DNA of 64,000 nt from Cruorifilaria tuberocauda (lineage: Eukaryota > Nematoda > Chromadorea > Rhabditida > Onchocercidae), in contig JABVXU010000031.1 in the NCBI GenBank assembly GCA_013365365.1, positions 186,001 to 250,000 on the forward strand. Reading direction: 5' to 3'. Below the pieces are notes generated by a model that saw only the letters and a list, made by a program, of their open reading frames with translations, ran no database searches and had not been told where the DNA came from. This document shows positions 36,001 through 49,100 of the stretch, piece by piece; position 1 is the stretch's first letter, and each line of letters begins with the position of its first letter. Made by a program: the position numbers and the translations under genes.

Positions 36001-37427
36001 AAATGAAAGCACGCACAAATATTTCAAAGGACCAACAGCTTGAGCGAACAAATTAGAAATTTCGAGTCAAATTATATAAATAGAGTTAGCAATAAAACGT
36101 TAAAACAAGATTTTTTTTTAAATATCACCACTCAAAATATAAAAATGCAAAAGAATTACTATTTTCCGAAATTATTTTTATCTTAAAATTCCACCAACTT
36201 ACAAGGCATGGGTTCCAAATGCATTCTCTGTGTAACTGCAAAATCTTCTGGATTTGGAAATATTCCATTGATGATATACCACAAACCTGAAGTGGTTAAA
36301 ATCTTCCAAAATCTCGCTGTTTGGTAACAATATCCTAGTATGATTCAAATTTTATATTTTTAACCCGAAAGGAAAAAACAATCAACATCTATTAAAGATC
36401 CTTGCAATTCAATAAAAAAAACAATAAAATCACTTACAACGAATGATGAAATATAAAATACCCATAATAATATCAAAAATCTTTGTCAGAGACTTTGGGA
36501 TCAGCTCGATTACAAAAGCACATGTGCAGAAATATATATAGTAAAGTAAACCAACTGAAAATAACATTAATGTAAATTCAGACATCCGAAATGGTAGATA
36601 AGATTGATTTTTAAAATTAAAGAAGTCTAAAATTTTTTCATTCCCTTCGTTAATATTTGCAAAGAAAATAACGATAGAAAATACTTCTTGCGTTTCAGTC
36701 GAAAGCTGTAATTTTTATTTCACGTTAATGAACCTAAAAAATTACAAAAATAATTTATGAAGTTCCAATTGTGTAATGACTCGCCTTTCCGAGCTTTTTC
36801 AAATGCCCACTTACGCCTGTAATAATTCAAAGGCAATCTTGACATGCGAGGAGTTTCATAATCATCTGAACCATCAAGCCGGTAACTTTTGCTTAAAAAA
36901 AAAGTGTAGAACCATATTATTCCGCAGGAAGAATGTTAATCGCTGTTATTTCTCAGAAATTTAATGTTTAAACCAATTTGTGCGAAGAACTCGAAGATAT
37001 TTCTATTCGATCTGGCCAAACATCTATCGTAACTAATCGAGAACGAAACTGTTGAAGGAAGGAGAAAATAACTTACGATGTCACATAGGTATAATCTGTA
37101 CGATAAGTGCTGAAAAAAACTCATTTTTGAGAAATAACAAAGTTATGGAAATGAAGTTAGAAACTAATTTATCAGAATTGAAGGAACAGTTTGCTCGTGC
37201 CATAATAAATTTATGATAATAAGACTAGAAATGCTAAAGTTATATATTTATTATTCGATCAATTTATTACAGTTGAAGTATTTCACAGCTATGAAGAAAA
37301 AATTATAAAATTCCCTTCTAATAAAGTTAACTTCCACCAAAATAAAAAAAAATTGACCTACTCGTCTAAATCAAGCAATCGATTAAGATCAGATTGTGTC
37401 AAATTTGATTTACCGATAGTTGGTTCC
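27073..37427 (-). CDS. unc-84: SUN-domain inner nuclear membrane protein, UNC-84-like (5' end not found)
   Basis: About 27 minus-strand exons in matching phase from 37362-37427 to 27073-27180, near 1150 codons; C. elegans UNC-84 is similar in size. The N-terminal half is Asp/Tyr- and Arg-rich (LTQSDLNRLLDLDD, DYETPRMSRLP) with repeated hydrophobic, probably membrane-spanning exons (36438-36554, 36203-36316, 34349-34582, 33790-33999, 31919-32110, 30894-31036). Charged coiled-coil exons follow (30733 to 28957: ESLELEVLQLRRERELEEDR, RLLDIEKRLIERLETL). The C-terminus is a complete SUN domain: SVISTRCTEPY, FGIPLWYSSYSPRAVIQ, ECWAFRGKGYLTIKLSHPIY, YTCLYRFRVHG, then stop. SUN proteins bind KASH proteins in the perinuclear space, coupling nuclei to the cytoskeleton. 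The first exon (needing phase 2 out) was not located. Confidence 0.92.
32366..32397. repeat. perfect 13-bp inverted repeat inside an UNC-84-like intron
   Basis: Arms TTATCTAGGTAGT (32366-32378) and its exact reverse complement (32385-32397) enclose the loop CCGACC. It lies within the intron 32314-32633 of the SUN gene. No similarity in sequence to the hairpin at 25274 beyond the general shape. Confidence 0.85.
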
Positions 37428-40400
37428 CTAAAATAATTAAGTTATTTTCTCCTTCCTAGGACAAAATTGATTAACAGATATTCTTTATAACATAAATAAT
37501 ATAAAAATCCAGATCGACAAAAAGCTTTTTCACTAAAAATTGAAAAAAAAAAACGCCGGCATTTTCAGTCTGTGAGTAGTCAGATATTTGTTCAAATACC
37601 GAAAAATGTCTAAATTTGATTGCCTATAAATTATTAGCATTCTTTTGGTTCTATTTTGATCTTTTCATAACTCAGATAGCATTTATGCAGTAAAATTTAA
37701 CCATGGTTCAAAAATCAAAAGATTTCGTTCAGTTATGCCTACGTTAATGGATGACTCTTAACGGAAAGAAAGTTCAATGATCATTTCTTAACTAGCGATC
37801 ATTTTATCCCTCCAAATTTCTACAGATAAATAAATTTTCGCAATTCTTATAAACTGTAATTTCAGATTTCTGTTGGTATCGTCTCACCTCCCAAAAATCC
37901 TCATTTTTCGTCGCTAATATTATACACGAACCGCTCGTTTGACTGAATAATATTGATTGACTGAACTGAAAAATGATGCTGGTGATTTTTACAATATCTG
38001 AAGTACAGGTAACAACACACTCATGCATGCATAGTTCATGCAACAACACGGCATGAATAACATTTCATTCAGAGCAATACATAAACGCTCAAATAATGCT
38101 CAAAAAATGATTCTCACATCTTCCAAAGATGAGTTTTTTCAAATGTTTTCGCTTTTTTCAACACGATAATCACGATTCAAGACTAAGTTACGAATGGACG
38201 GTTCTAGGAACCTTCTTGTTAATTATCGAAGAGTGATGAGATACGAAACCAAAACAACAGATATGCCGTTACAAAAAGAATATTTATAGGAAACATGTCT
38301 AACGGAATTCGAATTTCGTTACACATGCTAAGATGATAAATAGTAGGGGGGAGGATGTAAATTTGCGCAATAATGTCAATATGGTAGCCATACGCAATCA
38401 GCAGTGCAGCGGCTTCGAGATCATGAGACGCATCGGATAATCAATGAATTATATGTAAATACCGCTTTTTAGATACTGGCAATTCCATAAACAAAATAAA
38501 AATTTCGCAATTGCTACTTAAAAAAAAACTGCGTAACTATTCGGCAAGAATAAGAAATTTAAGAAGAGAAAGGAAAAACAATCTGTAAAATTATTCAATA
38601 AGAATAAGAAATCTAAAGAGAAAAAAAAAATATTAAACAAGGAAATGAATCAGCAACGAGCATATTTGAAAGCATGTAGCATTAACACATACGTAAGAGT
38701 AACACTCTCTCACCACGAATACTTCCAGAACTGTAAAATACGGCACGGATTTAAACAACTTAAACGTTTAGCTGGAAGTAATAACTATTTATTAGCTGCT
38801 ATCACAGACGATAAAATGAGGATATTGGGGACCTGACGAAAATGCTAAGATAAAATGTGAGATCAATTTCATCGGAGCAGGCATTTAATAAGAAGCACAT
38901 TGCTAATCTCAAGTGATAAGGACTTCTTTATTATTCAGAAATTTGATATAGCATCATCCGATCGATTGATTGGCTTGTTGCAGCTGCGTAAACGACCAAC
39001 CTACGAACACTTACGGGTTTCTTTGGACAATACTGTCTGCGAACTAGCCCTCTTTACTCTCTCTCTACCTCCCTCTCTTCTCTTCCTCATTGACGAAGGT
39101 CAAACGATGCTAAATGACTTCTTCACTCATTCAATTTGTCCAAACAACTGGGACAAAGAAGTAATGAAGTAATAGTATCAACAAGTACCTTTTTTTGAAG
39201 TGATTTGATTACGAAATCATTTCTCATACGAGCGCATTCATATTTACTGACTGAGAGATTCTTGTGAATTTAACAAAACTTCCAAATGTTTATGAATTTA
39301 TCAGTACGGGAAAGACTTTCGCACGTCTATTTTTGACAAATAATCATCTATACGAATAATTCCACTAACTAAAAGATATTTATTGCATAAAAGGTTAATT
39401 TCATTGGCTATCAACACTAATAGGATTCACCCCATTTACATCTATAATTTTAAAGTTGTAGATAAGCTGCCCTTCTCAACAGCGAAAGATTAATTATGAA
39501 CAACATACTTGGACCGAGCAAAATAGTATGCCCTTCCTTAGTATGGTCTTTCAGGGATATCTTTAGCTACGGGGAAAAATAAAGTAGTAAGACATGAAGA
39601 TCCATTAATACTTAACAACCATTACATCTCTTCTTACAATAACTGTTATACGTCCACTGAAATTTCAAGTATATTGTTAAGTTCAAATATATTGTGGAAT
39701 TCAGTATCTAAGATTCATAAGGATTGGAAGGATTGGAAATAACCACATCTAAATAAAATATATTTTTATTATTAGTAAAGCTAAATCAATCAGGAAGCAT
39801 TCTGCGAGAAATTATTCGGCCTGCTTCGGAATTGTGAAACAATATCAGATAAGTTGAAAATTTTCTCTACTTATTCCTATTACAGTTTATTCTTTTTTAA
39901 TACTACAGAAAATATAAAGTGTTCAGAGTTAGGGAGCAAACATCGCATTTAATCATTTCTTCAATTAATTCGACCTTCAATACAATTTCAATATTCTTTA
40001 AATGGCAGGCATACATGATATAGCAAACTGTCGAAATGTGAAACAACTTGTGATATATTAATGATTTTGATACAAAATAAAAAATGAATCATCTCAGGAT
40101 TTGGATGATAAGATGAAAATATAAAAGCCTTGTTCAATGCAGTGAAGGAAGAGCAGAAGAGACGTGGAACTTTACATCTTAATTTATAACTCCCTTGCCA
40201 TTTCATCTCATTCTAACAAAATTCCAACCTTTGGGGTAGATATTATAAAGTTTGTTCAAAATTTACAGATATACAATTACTCTTATCATAACAGCTCTAT
40301 TGAAATTATATGAGCAAAATTTGTTTTAACGGCATCTAAATTATCTATACGTAGTTGAGAAGACATTACTTACAACCATCGCGAGTAGCATAAATTCAGT

Positions 40401-41202
40401 TTATCATAAAAAGATTAAAAAAAGTGCTTAGAAAACCAGAATTATATTCAAATGAGAAATAGTTTAAAAAAAAGAATCTTAGAAATTTTACTACAACCAT
40501 TTATTGCTTTTCTTTTCAACTTTGTGTCACTAACTAGTGGAAGCACGTCTTCCGTCGTATAAAATCTAATAACTTCCCACGAAAAGACATCCAGACAAAT
40601 AGCAAAAGAGCAAAAGTAGTCGCACTTACTTCAAGCATTTCTCTACAATCACACATCCATTTCCTAGGCCAGCCATAGTATATTTCACTTCCCATCACAG
40701 TTCTTTCCACGCCCCATGAGAATGCTGTCATCTATTATTATATTCCAGATGAATTTCCCGTATAAATTACAGTTACTTTCCCATGCTTTGAAAGAAACAT
40801 AACAGCGAATGAGAGCTCTTATTCAATGAAGATGGAAATTCTCATTGAAGGATTGGTGTAAGTCAAGATGAAGCAACCCTACATTGAATGGAATCCTATC
40901 GAAATGAGGAATGAAAATAAATCACTTTTCATGTATGCAAATGGGAAACAATATGCACGAATAGATAACAATTCATTATAATTGTCAAACAAACATGCTT
41001 TTATATCAACTAACCCAAAAGATCTATCTTCATACTATGCTACTTTCAATGTGTACATTCTTTTGGCACTCCTTCACCATTATTTTATTATTCTTTTGTA
41101 TCCTCTAAAATTATGAAATTTTGAAAGAACTTTTGTTGATTCTTTATTCGATTGAAAAAATATTACAATGAAGAAACAAAGACAAGGAAGAAATAATTAA
41201 TA
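37428..41202. other. region upstream of the UNC-84-like gene
   Basis: 3.8 kb that should contain the missing first exon(s) and promoter of the SUN gene. No exon could be assigned. Open frames at 37804-38049, 38645-38836, 38900-39172 and 40534-40731 resemble no family and have no supporting splice context. A minus-strand frame without a start at about 38226-38441 is likewise unconvincing. Confidence 0.5.
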
Positions 41203-42410
41203 TCAAGAGATAAATGAATCCGAAACAAGAGAATATTGCATCCGTTGAGGTGGCAGTTGAAAATCCAGCCAATCTGATGCATGATTAGGCAACAATCCCA
41301 TACTATGCAACTTGTACAGGGCCATTGCTACCGCTATCATATTCCCAAGCACGAAAACCAATTTATGTAATAAAAGTGATCCCATATGTTCATCCTAAAA
41401 ATTTATTCAATATTACTTGAAACAAAATGTAGGACGAAGCTTTTCTTTTGTTAAAAACAAGATTCAACCAACACTTGCTTTTCACCAAAATTAATACTAG
41501 ATGGTATTAGAATGCACATTATGAAACACCTATAAATTATTCGTTAAATAATCTTAATAGCATATCCATTTTTTCATCGCAAAATTGCAAAATAATCACA
41601 GTTTTTTAACGCATCCATTTCTAGAGCAAACTATCTTCTCCTAACAGTATAAGATACATATTAAATTAAGCAAAAGCAAAAGATGCTGTTGAAATAGGAT
41701 AATCGATTTCGTAGTTGGTATATACAATTTATTACTTGAAACGTTTCCTCCAAAATTACTTTTATCGAAAACTTAGTTCAAATTTAATCACAGTGAAAAT
41801 TTTTTTGTTTGTACAGTTAAATTATTCAATAAAAAGTATTACAAGTTAGTGATAGGAAAATTGTTACAAAAATTACTAGCCCGTCAATAAGCTTATATTA
41901 AGATACTGAGCTCAATTTTTGAGCAAATATCCACTTTTGAAAGGATTAGCAAAATAACCTGTAAGGGTTTAAACGCTAAATTAACACTCATCAATGCTTT
42001 AACAGGACGCCAAGCCATCATCGCGATCATCATAATAGGAAATATACTGATTGTATTGCCGGACATGTACATCATGAAAAGATTCATTGGTAAACTCTTG
42101 ATAGGTTGTAATGCCATATCCCAGGCACGTTTCTTCATCAAATGATGTGTTTGTTCACTGTCTCCAATTTGTTCTATCTAAAGGAAATATACTTCAATTT
42201 TGAATAATTCTTCCGCTCACAAAATTATATGGACAATTGGCTTTTTAGGGGTAACGAAAAATAATTCCTTTTAAAAAGGCAATGAAAAACCTGTTGAACA
42301 GTAGTTCCAGTTTGTGAATAACCAGGAGGATTTATAGATGAATCCACGATACGGCTCACTGCCCGTGTCCCAGCACTTGTTAGGTCCAATTTCCACTTGG
42401 CCAACGACAT
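41203..42410 (-). CDS. EMC4: ER membrane protein complex subunit 4 (EMC4)
   Basis: Three minus-strand exons (42291-42410, 41960-42175, 41203-41393), about 175 residues, against roughly 180 in the family. The start is ATG at 42410 ([10 protein letters not shown]); a TTG-initiated extension upstream is not needed. Family signatures are the cytosolic [20 protein letters not shown], the membrane segments [20 protein letters not shown] with AWRPVKALM, and the C-terminal [20 protein letters not shown] with [11 protein letters not shown]4 is a membrane subunit of the EMC insertase, which inserts tail-anchored and multi-pass proteins at the ER. It lies 0.75 kb beyond the PEX1 stop on the same strand, so co-transcription is possible but unsupported. 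The open frame at 42905-43117 in the gap is low-complexity and not believed. Confidence 0.95.
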
Positions 42411-43161
42411 CCGGCTTTTTATCAAGTACTTAAACCGAACAAATCGAATTGATCATAGCAATATTATTTATTCTGCTGAACAGTAAATAACTGATGTATC
42501 AAAAAAATACATGTAAATTTTACATGATTTTGGAATACACGGATTGAACAAACAGTATTTATACCTTAATATTGATATGATACAAGTATAATATGTATTG
42601 GGAAATTTAATTAATAAATAGGATAAAATTTGTTATAAAAATTCATGATAACAACATCAACGAAACAACACTATATTTCCATAGACCAGAAAACCATTCC
42701 TTAATAGATATTTCTTATTTTAATCAAATATTTTTTAGCAAAAAAAATCGAACAAGCATTCACAAGTAACGATATGGCAATGATGTAAAGTCCTATTGAA
42801 ATGCTAAATCATGAACTATTCATGGATTGAAGTGTCACGTTTCGTATTAACAGTAAATATACATCATTGATATTTGTGAAGTTAAAGAAACCATAATATA
42901 GATATCAAACAAAGAATTTTTTCCTGAAAATGTAATGGAAGAAAATTTTTAAGTGAAATACATGGTATAATGCAAAAAGTGCTGTAAATATATTAATGCC
43001 AAAATGTATTTGCGACATTAATTTACTAATAAATATATAAAATAGCCAATAAAACAGATATGAAAAAAGTATTCGCACAAAAATAAAAGATAAGAATGAA
43101 ACAGATCTACCTTCCAATAATTTAAAAGTAATTTTACTTCAAATTCAAGATGAACCAGAGA
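42411..43161. other. intergenic region between PEX1 and EMC4
   Basis: 750 bases of very A/T-rich DNA between two genes on the same strand. I see no gene or clear signal in it. Confidence 0.6.
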
Positions 43162-46100
43162 CTAGGCTAAAGTAGTTAACAACCCTGGCAATATGCAAGG
43201 TTTACCATCTGATTTGAAAGAGTTTCTGTTTGGTTGTGATTCTTTTATCGCGAACAGCAGATCTTCTTTATTCAGTGCATATTTTCTATTTCCAAAATTG
43301 ACATCTAAAAACAATTTGAAACGACTTTATGAAAACAATGCTCAAAAGATATCAGAAATATGAAGTCTTGCAGAAGAGCAAATTAGTTAAAGTTTCTTTT
43401 CCTATAAAGCGATTATTTGAGGCATCAATGAAGTTCTTCAGGTTCAAAGGGTTCCCTTACTTTTTTCATCGAGCGCTCCGCTGATTCGTTTATGGACTAT
43501 CAATTGAGCACTTGTTACCAAACCTTTTAGATCAGCACCCGTCCAACCATCTGTTGCTCTTGCTATCATTTCGAAATCATCATTTTTCAAGTCCATACCC
43601 CTACAGAGTACTTCCAAGATAGATTTTCGCTCTTCCTAAATAAAAACTATGAGTTAATTCTTCTTCATATAAAATAGTGCAATACAACTCCAACTTTTGT
43701 GACTGATAAATTATTTTTGCTTCCTATAAGAAATTGGCTTATAATTCAACTCAGTGAATTATACAAATTTCTTCATTGTGTTTTCTGCGAGACCTTCCAT
43801 CCGTTAATACATCCACAGAGATAGCACATTTGAATACAAAATGCTCTTAGATAGCGCAAACTAGCGCTGTTAATGAAAAGAGAAATGATAAAAAAAGAAA
43901 AAATTAAGGTCATAACTGAACTACTTCTAATACTTTTAAAAATTTCAAAGATTCAAAGATCTTTGAAATATTGAAAATATTCCTGCTAATCTCCGGTTAA
44001 TCTGTAATACTTGATTTCAAATACATAAATAACAATTGAATCTTAGAAGATGCGAACCACAAAAAGATATAAATCAAAACGAATTCAAATGAAGCTTCGT
44101 ATCATTTGGATCGACGAAAAGTATATTGAAAAACAAACTTTCTTAGGCAATTCACATTTAACAACATAATCGAAACGTCCTGGTCGCAATAAGGAACTAT
44201 CAATCAAATCAATTCGATTTGTAGTCGCAATAACATAAACATCTGAAATCAATGAAATAACAATGCCTTTACATCTATAATTACCAAAACATAACATTCT
44301 AATGGCTCAATCACCGATATCAAAAGTCTGATACCATAAATATGCTACCATCTGATAAGATTTACAACCAAAGAATAAAATATAAGACGCAGACATATCT
44401 CTGAATAGTTGAAAAAATATACCATTTAGCCCTTCAACTCCATCAAGTTCTGTCAGCAATTGATTCACCACACGGTCCGTTACGCCTGTATCACTCTCAC
44501 CACGTTTTGGACCTAGCGAATCAAATTCATCGAAAAATATCAAACAAGGACTTCTAACACGAGCACTAAAATAGCGATGTAAATAAGAAATGAAGTTAGA
44601 TCAAAAAAATCTATTACAGACAACCTATTAAAAGTACAGGTATTTTTATGGACATGGGCAATATGTCCGTGTTAATAAAAATTACGATGAAAAAGTAAGA
44701 CAAGCTCTGTTAGATGCTAAAATAATCTAAAAAATTTAAGGTGTTAGATGCTAAAATAATCTAAAAAAAAATAATTTAAGTTGTAAAATAGCTTTTAAAA
44801 CCCAGTTTGGAATAACTTTAATTCATTTAACTTGCCGTTCAAAAATTTTCCGAACATTTTCTTCGCTTTCACCAATGAATTTCGACAATAGCTCCGGTCC
44901 CTAAAGGCAATTTATCTCTGTTAAAAATTTTGTAATACAGAAAATCTCGAATTTTTTCCATCAAGAATAACTACTGCATTTTTTAAACAAAATTTACTAA
45001 GTCAGATTTAGAAAAAAAATGTTTCAATGACTTTAATCAAAACTTTTTTTAACTTTAACGCACTTGAATTTTTTTTACTTTATAATTAAGATATTTCTTT
45101 TCTACTTGTCTGAACAGCACAAGTAACCTACTTTAATTGATATGACGTTGAAGTTCCATTGTGCCATTAAAGTTCTGCAAATGAGAGTTTTTCCACATCC
45201 ACTTGGTCCATGTAGCAACACTCCGCGACCAAGACGAATAGAAATATTCCGATACAATGATGGATACTTAGAAAAGCAAAATTACATAGAAAAAATGCAA
45301 CGTCATTAGTCTGATACTCAACACAATAATTCCATCAATTATAAGTCAGATCATTAGACATATCGCCTTCAAAAAAATACAATAAAATATGGACGCCCTC
45401 TAGCTCCAATAACTGTAAAATAAACTTGCTGGCTCACGTTTCTTAAGGATTAAACAAAATAAAACCAAACAAAGTACTTTTGTAGGCCAAATGAAAATTT
45501 CATTGAGGATTTGTTTCACGTCATTTAATCCTCCAACATCCTCCCATTGCATTTTCACAACGTCCACCGGTTTAAGTTGTTCGAGTGGTAATGCATTTGG
45601 TCGGAATTCTCTAAGTGCTTGTTGTACATCGTCTTCCTCAATTTTTTCATGCTCTGTGATAAAACAAAACTGTAAGGAATTAATAGAAAATCTTCACAGT
45701 AGATCTGAAAATTTTCAAATTTTTGAGATCTTTTAAAAGTCGCAGAAATTCTTCAGTCAGTCTTAGTCACATGAGTTTACAAATTTTGCTTCATTGGTGT
45801 AGGCACCTTTTTACTAAATAAAATAAAAATGTACCTCTTACTCTTGATTCCAGGATAATTCTTAGAGCTAATCTCTTCAAATCACTAATATTGCATTTTC
45901 GTGTTGCTTCAACAGCACGTTGCAGACTGCATGCTTCTATTTCTTGATTGCAGAATTTCTGCAAGCATTCTTCTCTTTCAGTCTGAAAATCAAAATTTTC
46001 AAAAAAAATTATCCAATGAAAATTTATAATCCTAGAAAAAAATCTTCAACGAATTAACATCATGCATTCATCCATAAATACTAGTAAAACATTTAAATAA

Positions 46101-49100
46101 TCAGCAAAAAATTGATGCTTGTCTAAATAAACACCCAATAGTATGACAATTTACCATTCATCAAACGAAACTTTTCCATGCAATTCCTAGAAACTGTCAC
46201 AAACTTTACCAAAAAGCGTCCTCAGTTCATTCATCCAATCTATGGAACTTTTCAGTTTTGTTAATAATGAACTAAATGATAAGATTGCTAATATTTCTAA
46301 GCGAAGAAGGAATTCTTTCTCCTACAAATGCTTATTATTAAAAGTATTTTCTCTACTACAGCAATTCATAAAATTTTTTAATCTCAAACATTAGACTCTC
46401 ATAGAAATTTACTATCATAGAAAACGTCTGGCTCAGCAATCAAATGATTCTTCAAATAAATTGCAAACATTCAATAGCATTTGGCTTTTGCAATCTGATA
46501 TTTTTTCGTATCTATCGCAGTATTTCTGATATCTGTGATGTGACTCATGAGATTTTTTGTTTCATTAAATAATAACCATTGGAAAAAGTTCTCTGCCACT
46601 GATATTATTTGATATAAACTGTTTTTATTGTTACTTTCCAGCATTCACAACTTAATACTGCTGTAACAATAAGCCGTATATACAGCTCTTCCTGAATTTC
46701 ATTTGGTTTATCCCCTTCTTCGCAAAGTGACTTGAACATTTTTGCAATAACTCGATAAAATAAAGAAATATCTGATAAAAATATCCGAATTCAAAAAAAA
46801 AACTGGAAAGAGGAAAGATAATGCCTAAATCAAAATATGGAATCAATTTTTAAGATTCCATTACTAAATTATCTGTTCCTCAACTCTTCATTTAGCAGCT
46901 GTACGAACTTTATCAAGTTTGATTCTCTCGTTCTTCTTTAAACTATTCAAATTATATGCAATTTGCATCCTCCAATAGTTCTAAGGTAAAATCAGCAAAC
47001 AAATGGTATCAGATGACGAATCAGACTGAAAGTGTATACGCTGCAATGCTATTGAAATGGTTTAAAAAACTGCACCAATTTCTTGCAACTTCATGTTATT
47101 TATGGATGGTACAAAAATCAAGAAGGAATTGAATTGAAAGTTGTAACGCATGCAGGGTGTATTTGTTAATAATATAAATCGACAAATTAAAAGAACTAGT
47201 AAATTATAGTCGTTTGTCCAATTACTATCACATCAAACAACCACATTTCGATTTTGCTGACACTGCGACGAAATGTAGTTGGTAACCTATTTGATAACAC
47301 ATCTTTCACAATGCTCTGTCGTACACAATCACAATACACTGGGCATCAGTTCATCTCGAAATTCACCTTCTCCTCATATTTTTTACTATCATTTACTGAA
47401 GAATTAAAAGCTATTTTGACATGAATTACTGGTAATAGAGCCATGAACTTGGAGAGAACAAGTCTAAAATAAGGCCAGAATAGCACTAATAAACTAATTT
47501 CTGCATATAAGATTTGCCAATAACTACTTTGAGACAATACAAGAATATCTACGAACCTAACTGAATTAAAATTCATTTTGACAAGTGAAATTAATTAAAT
47601 TTAAGCTATTATAAGTGCGAACAAAAAATTAATCTTGTTAAATAGTCTAACATGCAGCAGGCATGCTTTTTTTGCTGTAACTCTAATCATATTAAGTTTG
47701 ACTTTACTTTCCATATCTCAATTTATACCTGCATTGAATAAGTTTATAGGTCAACCGCAAAATTTCCGCACAGATATACGCTTCTAAGTTAGGAAGTGAA
47801 GTTAGAAGAGTGGTGATATTTCGCTTCATGTTACCTCTCTTTCTCTCTCTCTTCATAGTATCTTGCAATGACAGGTGTGACATCTTGATATGGAAATGGA
47901 GGATAGGATGAACAACAACGTCACCATTATATTCACCTCACTGGCAATTGTTAAAACTAGGAACTAATATACCTTTCTTTCTTCTATCGATATTCCGCCT
48001 AACAAACCAGCTTCCCTTATCTCTTCTGCAATCGTTTTTCATATTGATTCAAGATTTTTTCTCCTTAAGAAATTTTATTCTCAATACAAAAATTTTCAAA
48101 TTCGCTCTTATTTAATTTATTCTTTCCTTCAAGAAAAATGAATTCCCAGTAATTGCAAAGAACAAATAGCTCTGCTTCAAGATGTTAGTGCTATAGTGTC
48201 ATTTAGACAATTAGTGAGAACTTAATAACTCTATCTAGAGCTTATGATGAAGTTAACAAGTTTTACTTCTCAACAATATTTGATGGGATATACTTGAGGA
48301 ATAAAATCTATCAACTTCATTAACTTTCTACAGTTGCTACAATGTTAGGTACTGAATATTTTGAAATATCTTTAATAACGATACTTTACCATGGTGAAAA
48401 CATAAAAACTCGGAATATTAAAGTATGATGCCACTTTGTGTCTCCTCGCTATGAAAGTGCTAAATGTAGGATCTGTCAGACAGTTACTCTTAATATAAAA
48501 AAAATTTGTATTTTCATTTTTCTTATAAGGATATCGTACATCATTTCCGACAGTAAGTTCCTCTAGCATGAATCAGAAACAATTACTGACAGTCATATCA
48601 TCTAAATCAGAAATTTTATTCCAGGAAGATGACGAAAAGTGTAAGCACAAATTTCGGAGAACCATTGAGTACTGAATCCAAAAAATTGGTACATGAAGTA
48701 CGCTTGAAAATTAATCAAACAATACATCCTAATGTAAGCAGTGTTTATCTTTTACAATATCAATTAAAATATGATGCTGTTAAATGTATCAAGATTTTTT
48801 TCACAACTTTAAAAAGAAGTATTTTGATGAATAAATATGAAACGAATAATTAGTACTCAGTCATTTCTTCTGTATTTTTAAGTTTTATAATATTAAGTAC
48901 CAAATGGAAGTAAACAATGCAATTCGGTAATCACAGTTTGTTGTGAATCTTATAGAAAATCCCTCTATTAGTAATAACGACGATCTTGTTTCCCAAAATC
49001 TTTGTTCGTCTAATTTAACGATAAAATTTCATTTTTCTAAAAAAATCAAAATAGGAAGAAAGAAATTAACTATTGCTGAAGATACATGATTAATTTTTTA

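Noticed and set aside
38226..38441. 68-codon minus-strand frame without a start codon
   Set aside because: No family resemblance and no convincing splice sites; within expectation for A/T-rich DNA.
38645..39172. Plus-strand open frames in the gap before EMC4
   Set aside because: Short, unrelated to any family, partly on a CT-rich tract.
42905..43117. Hydrophobic minus-strand frame between PEX1 and EMC4
   Set aside because: Phe/Ile/Tyr-rich composition typical of random A/T-rich sequence; outside both gene models.
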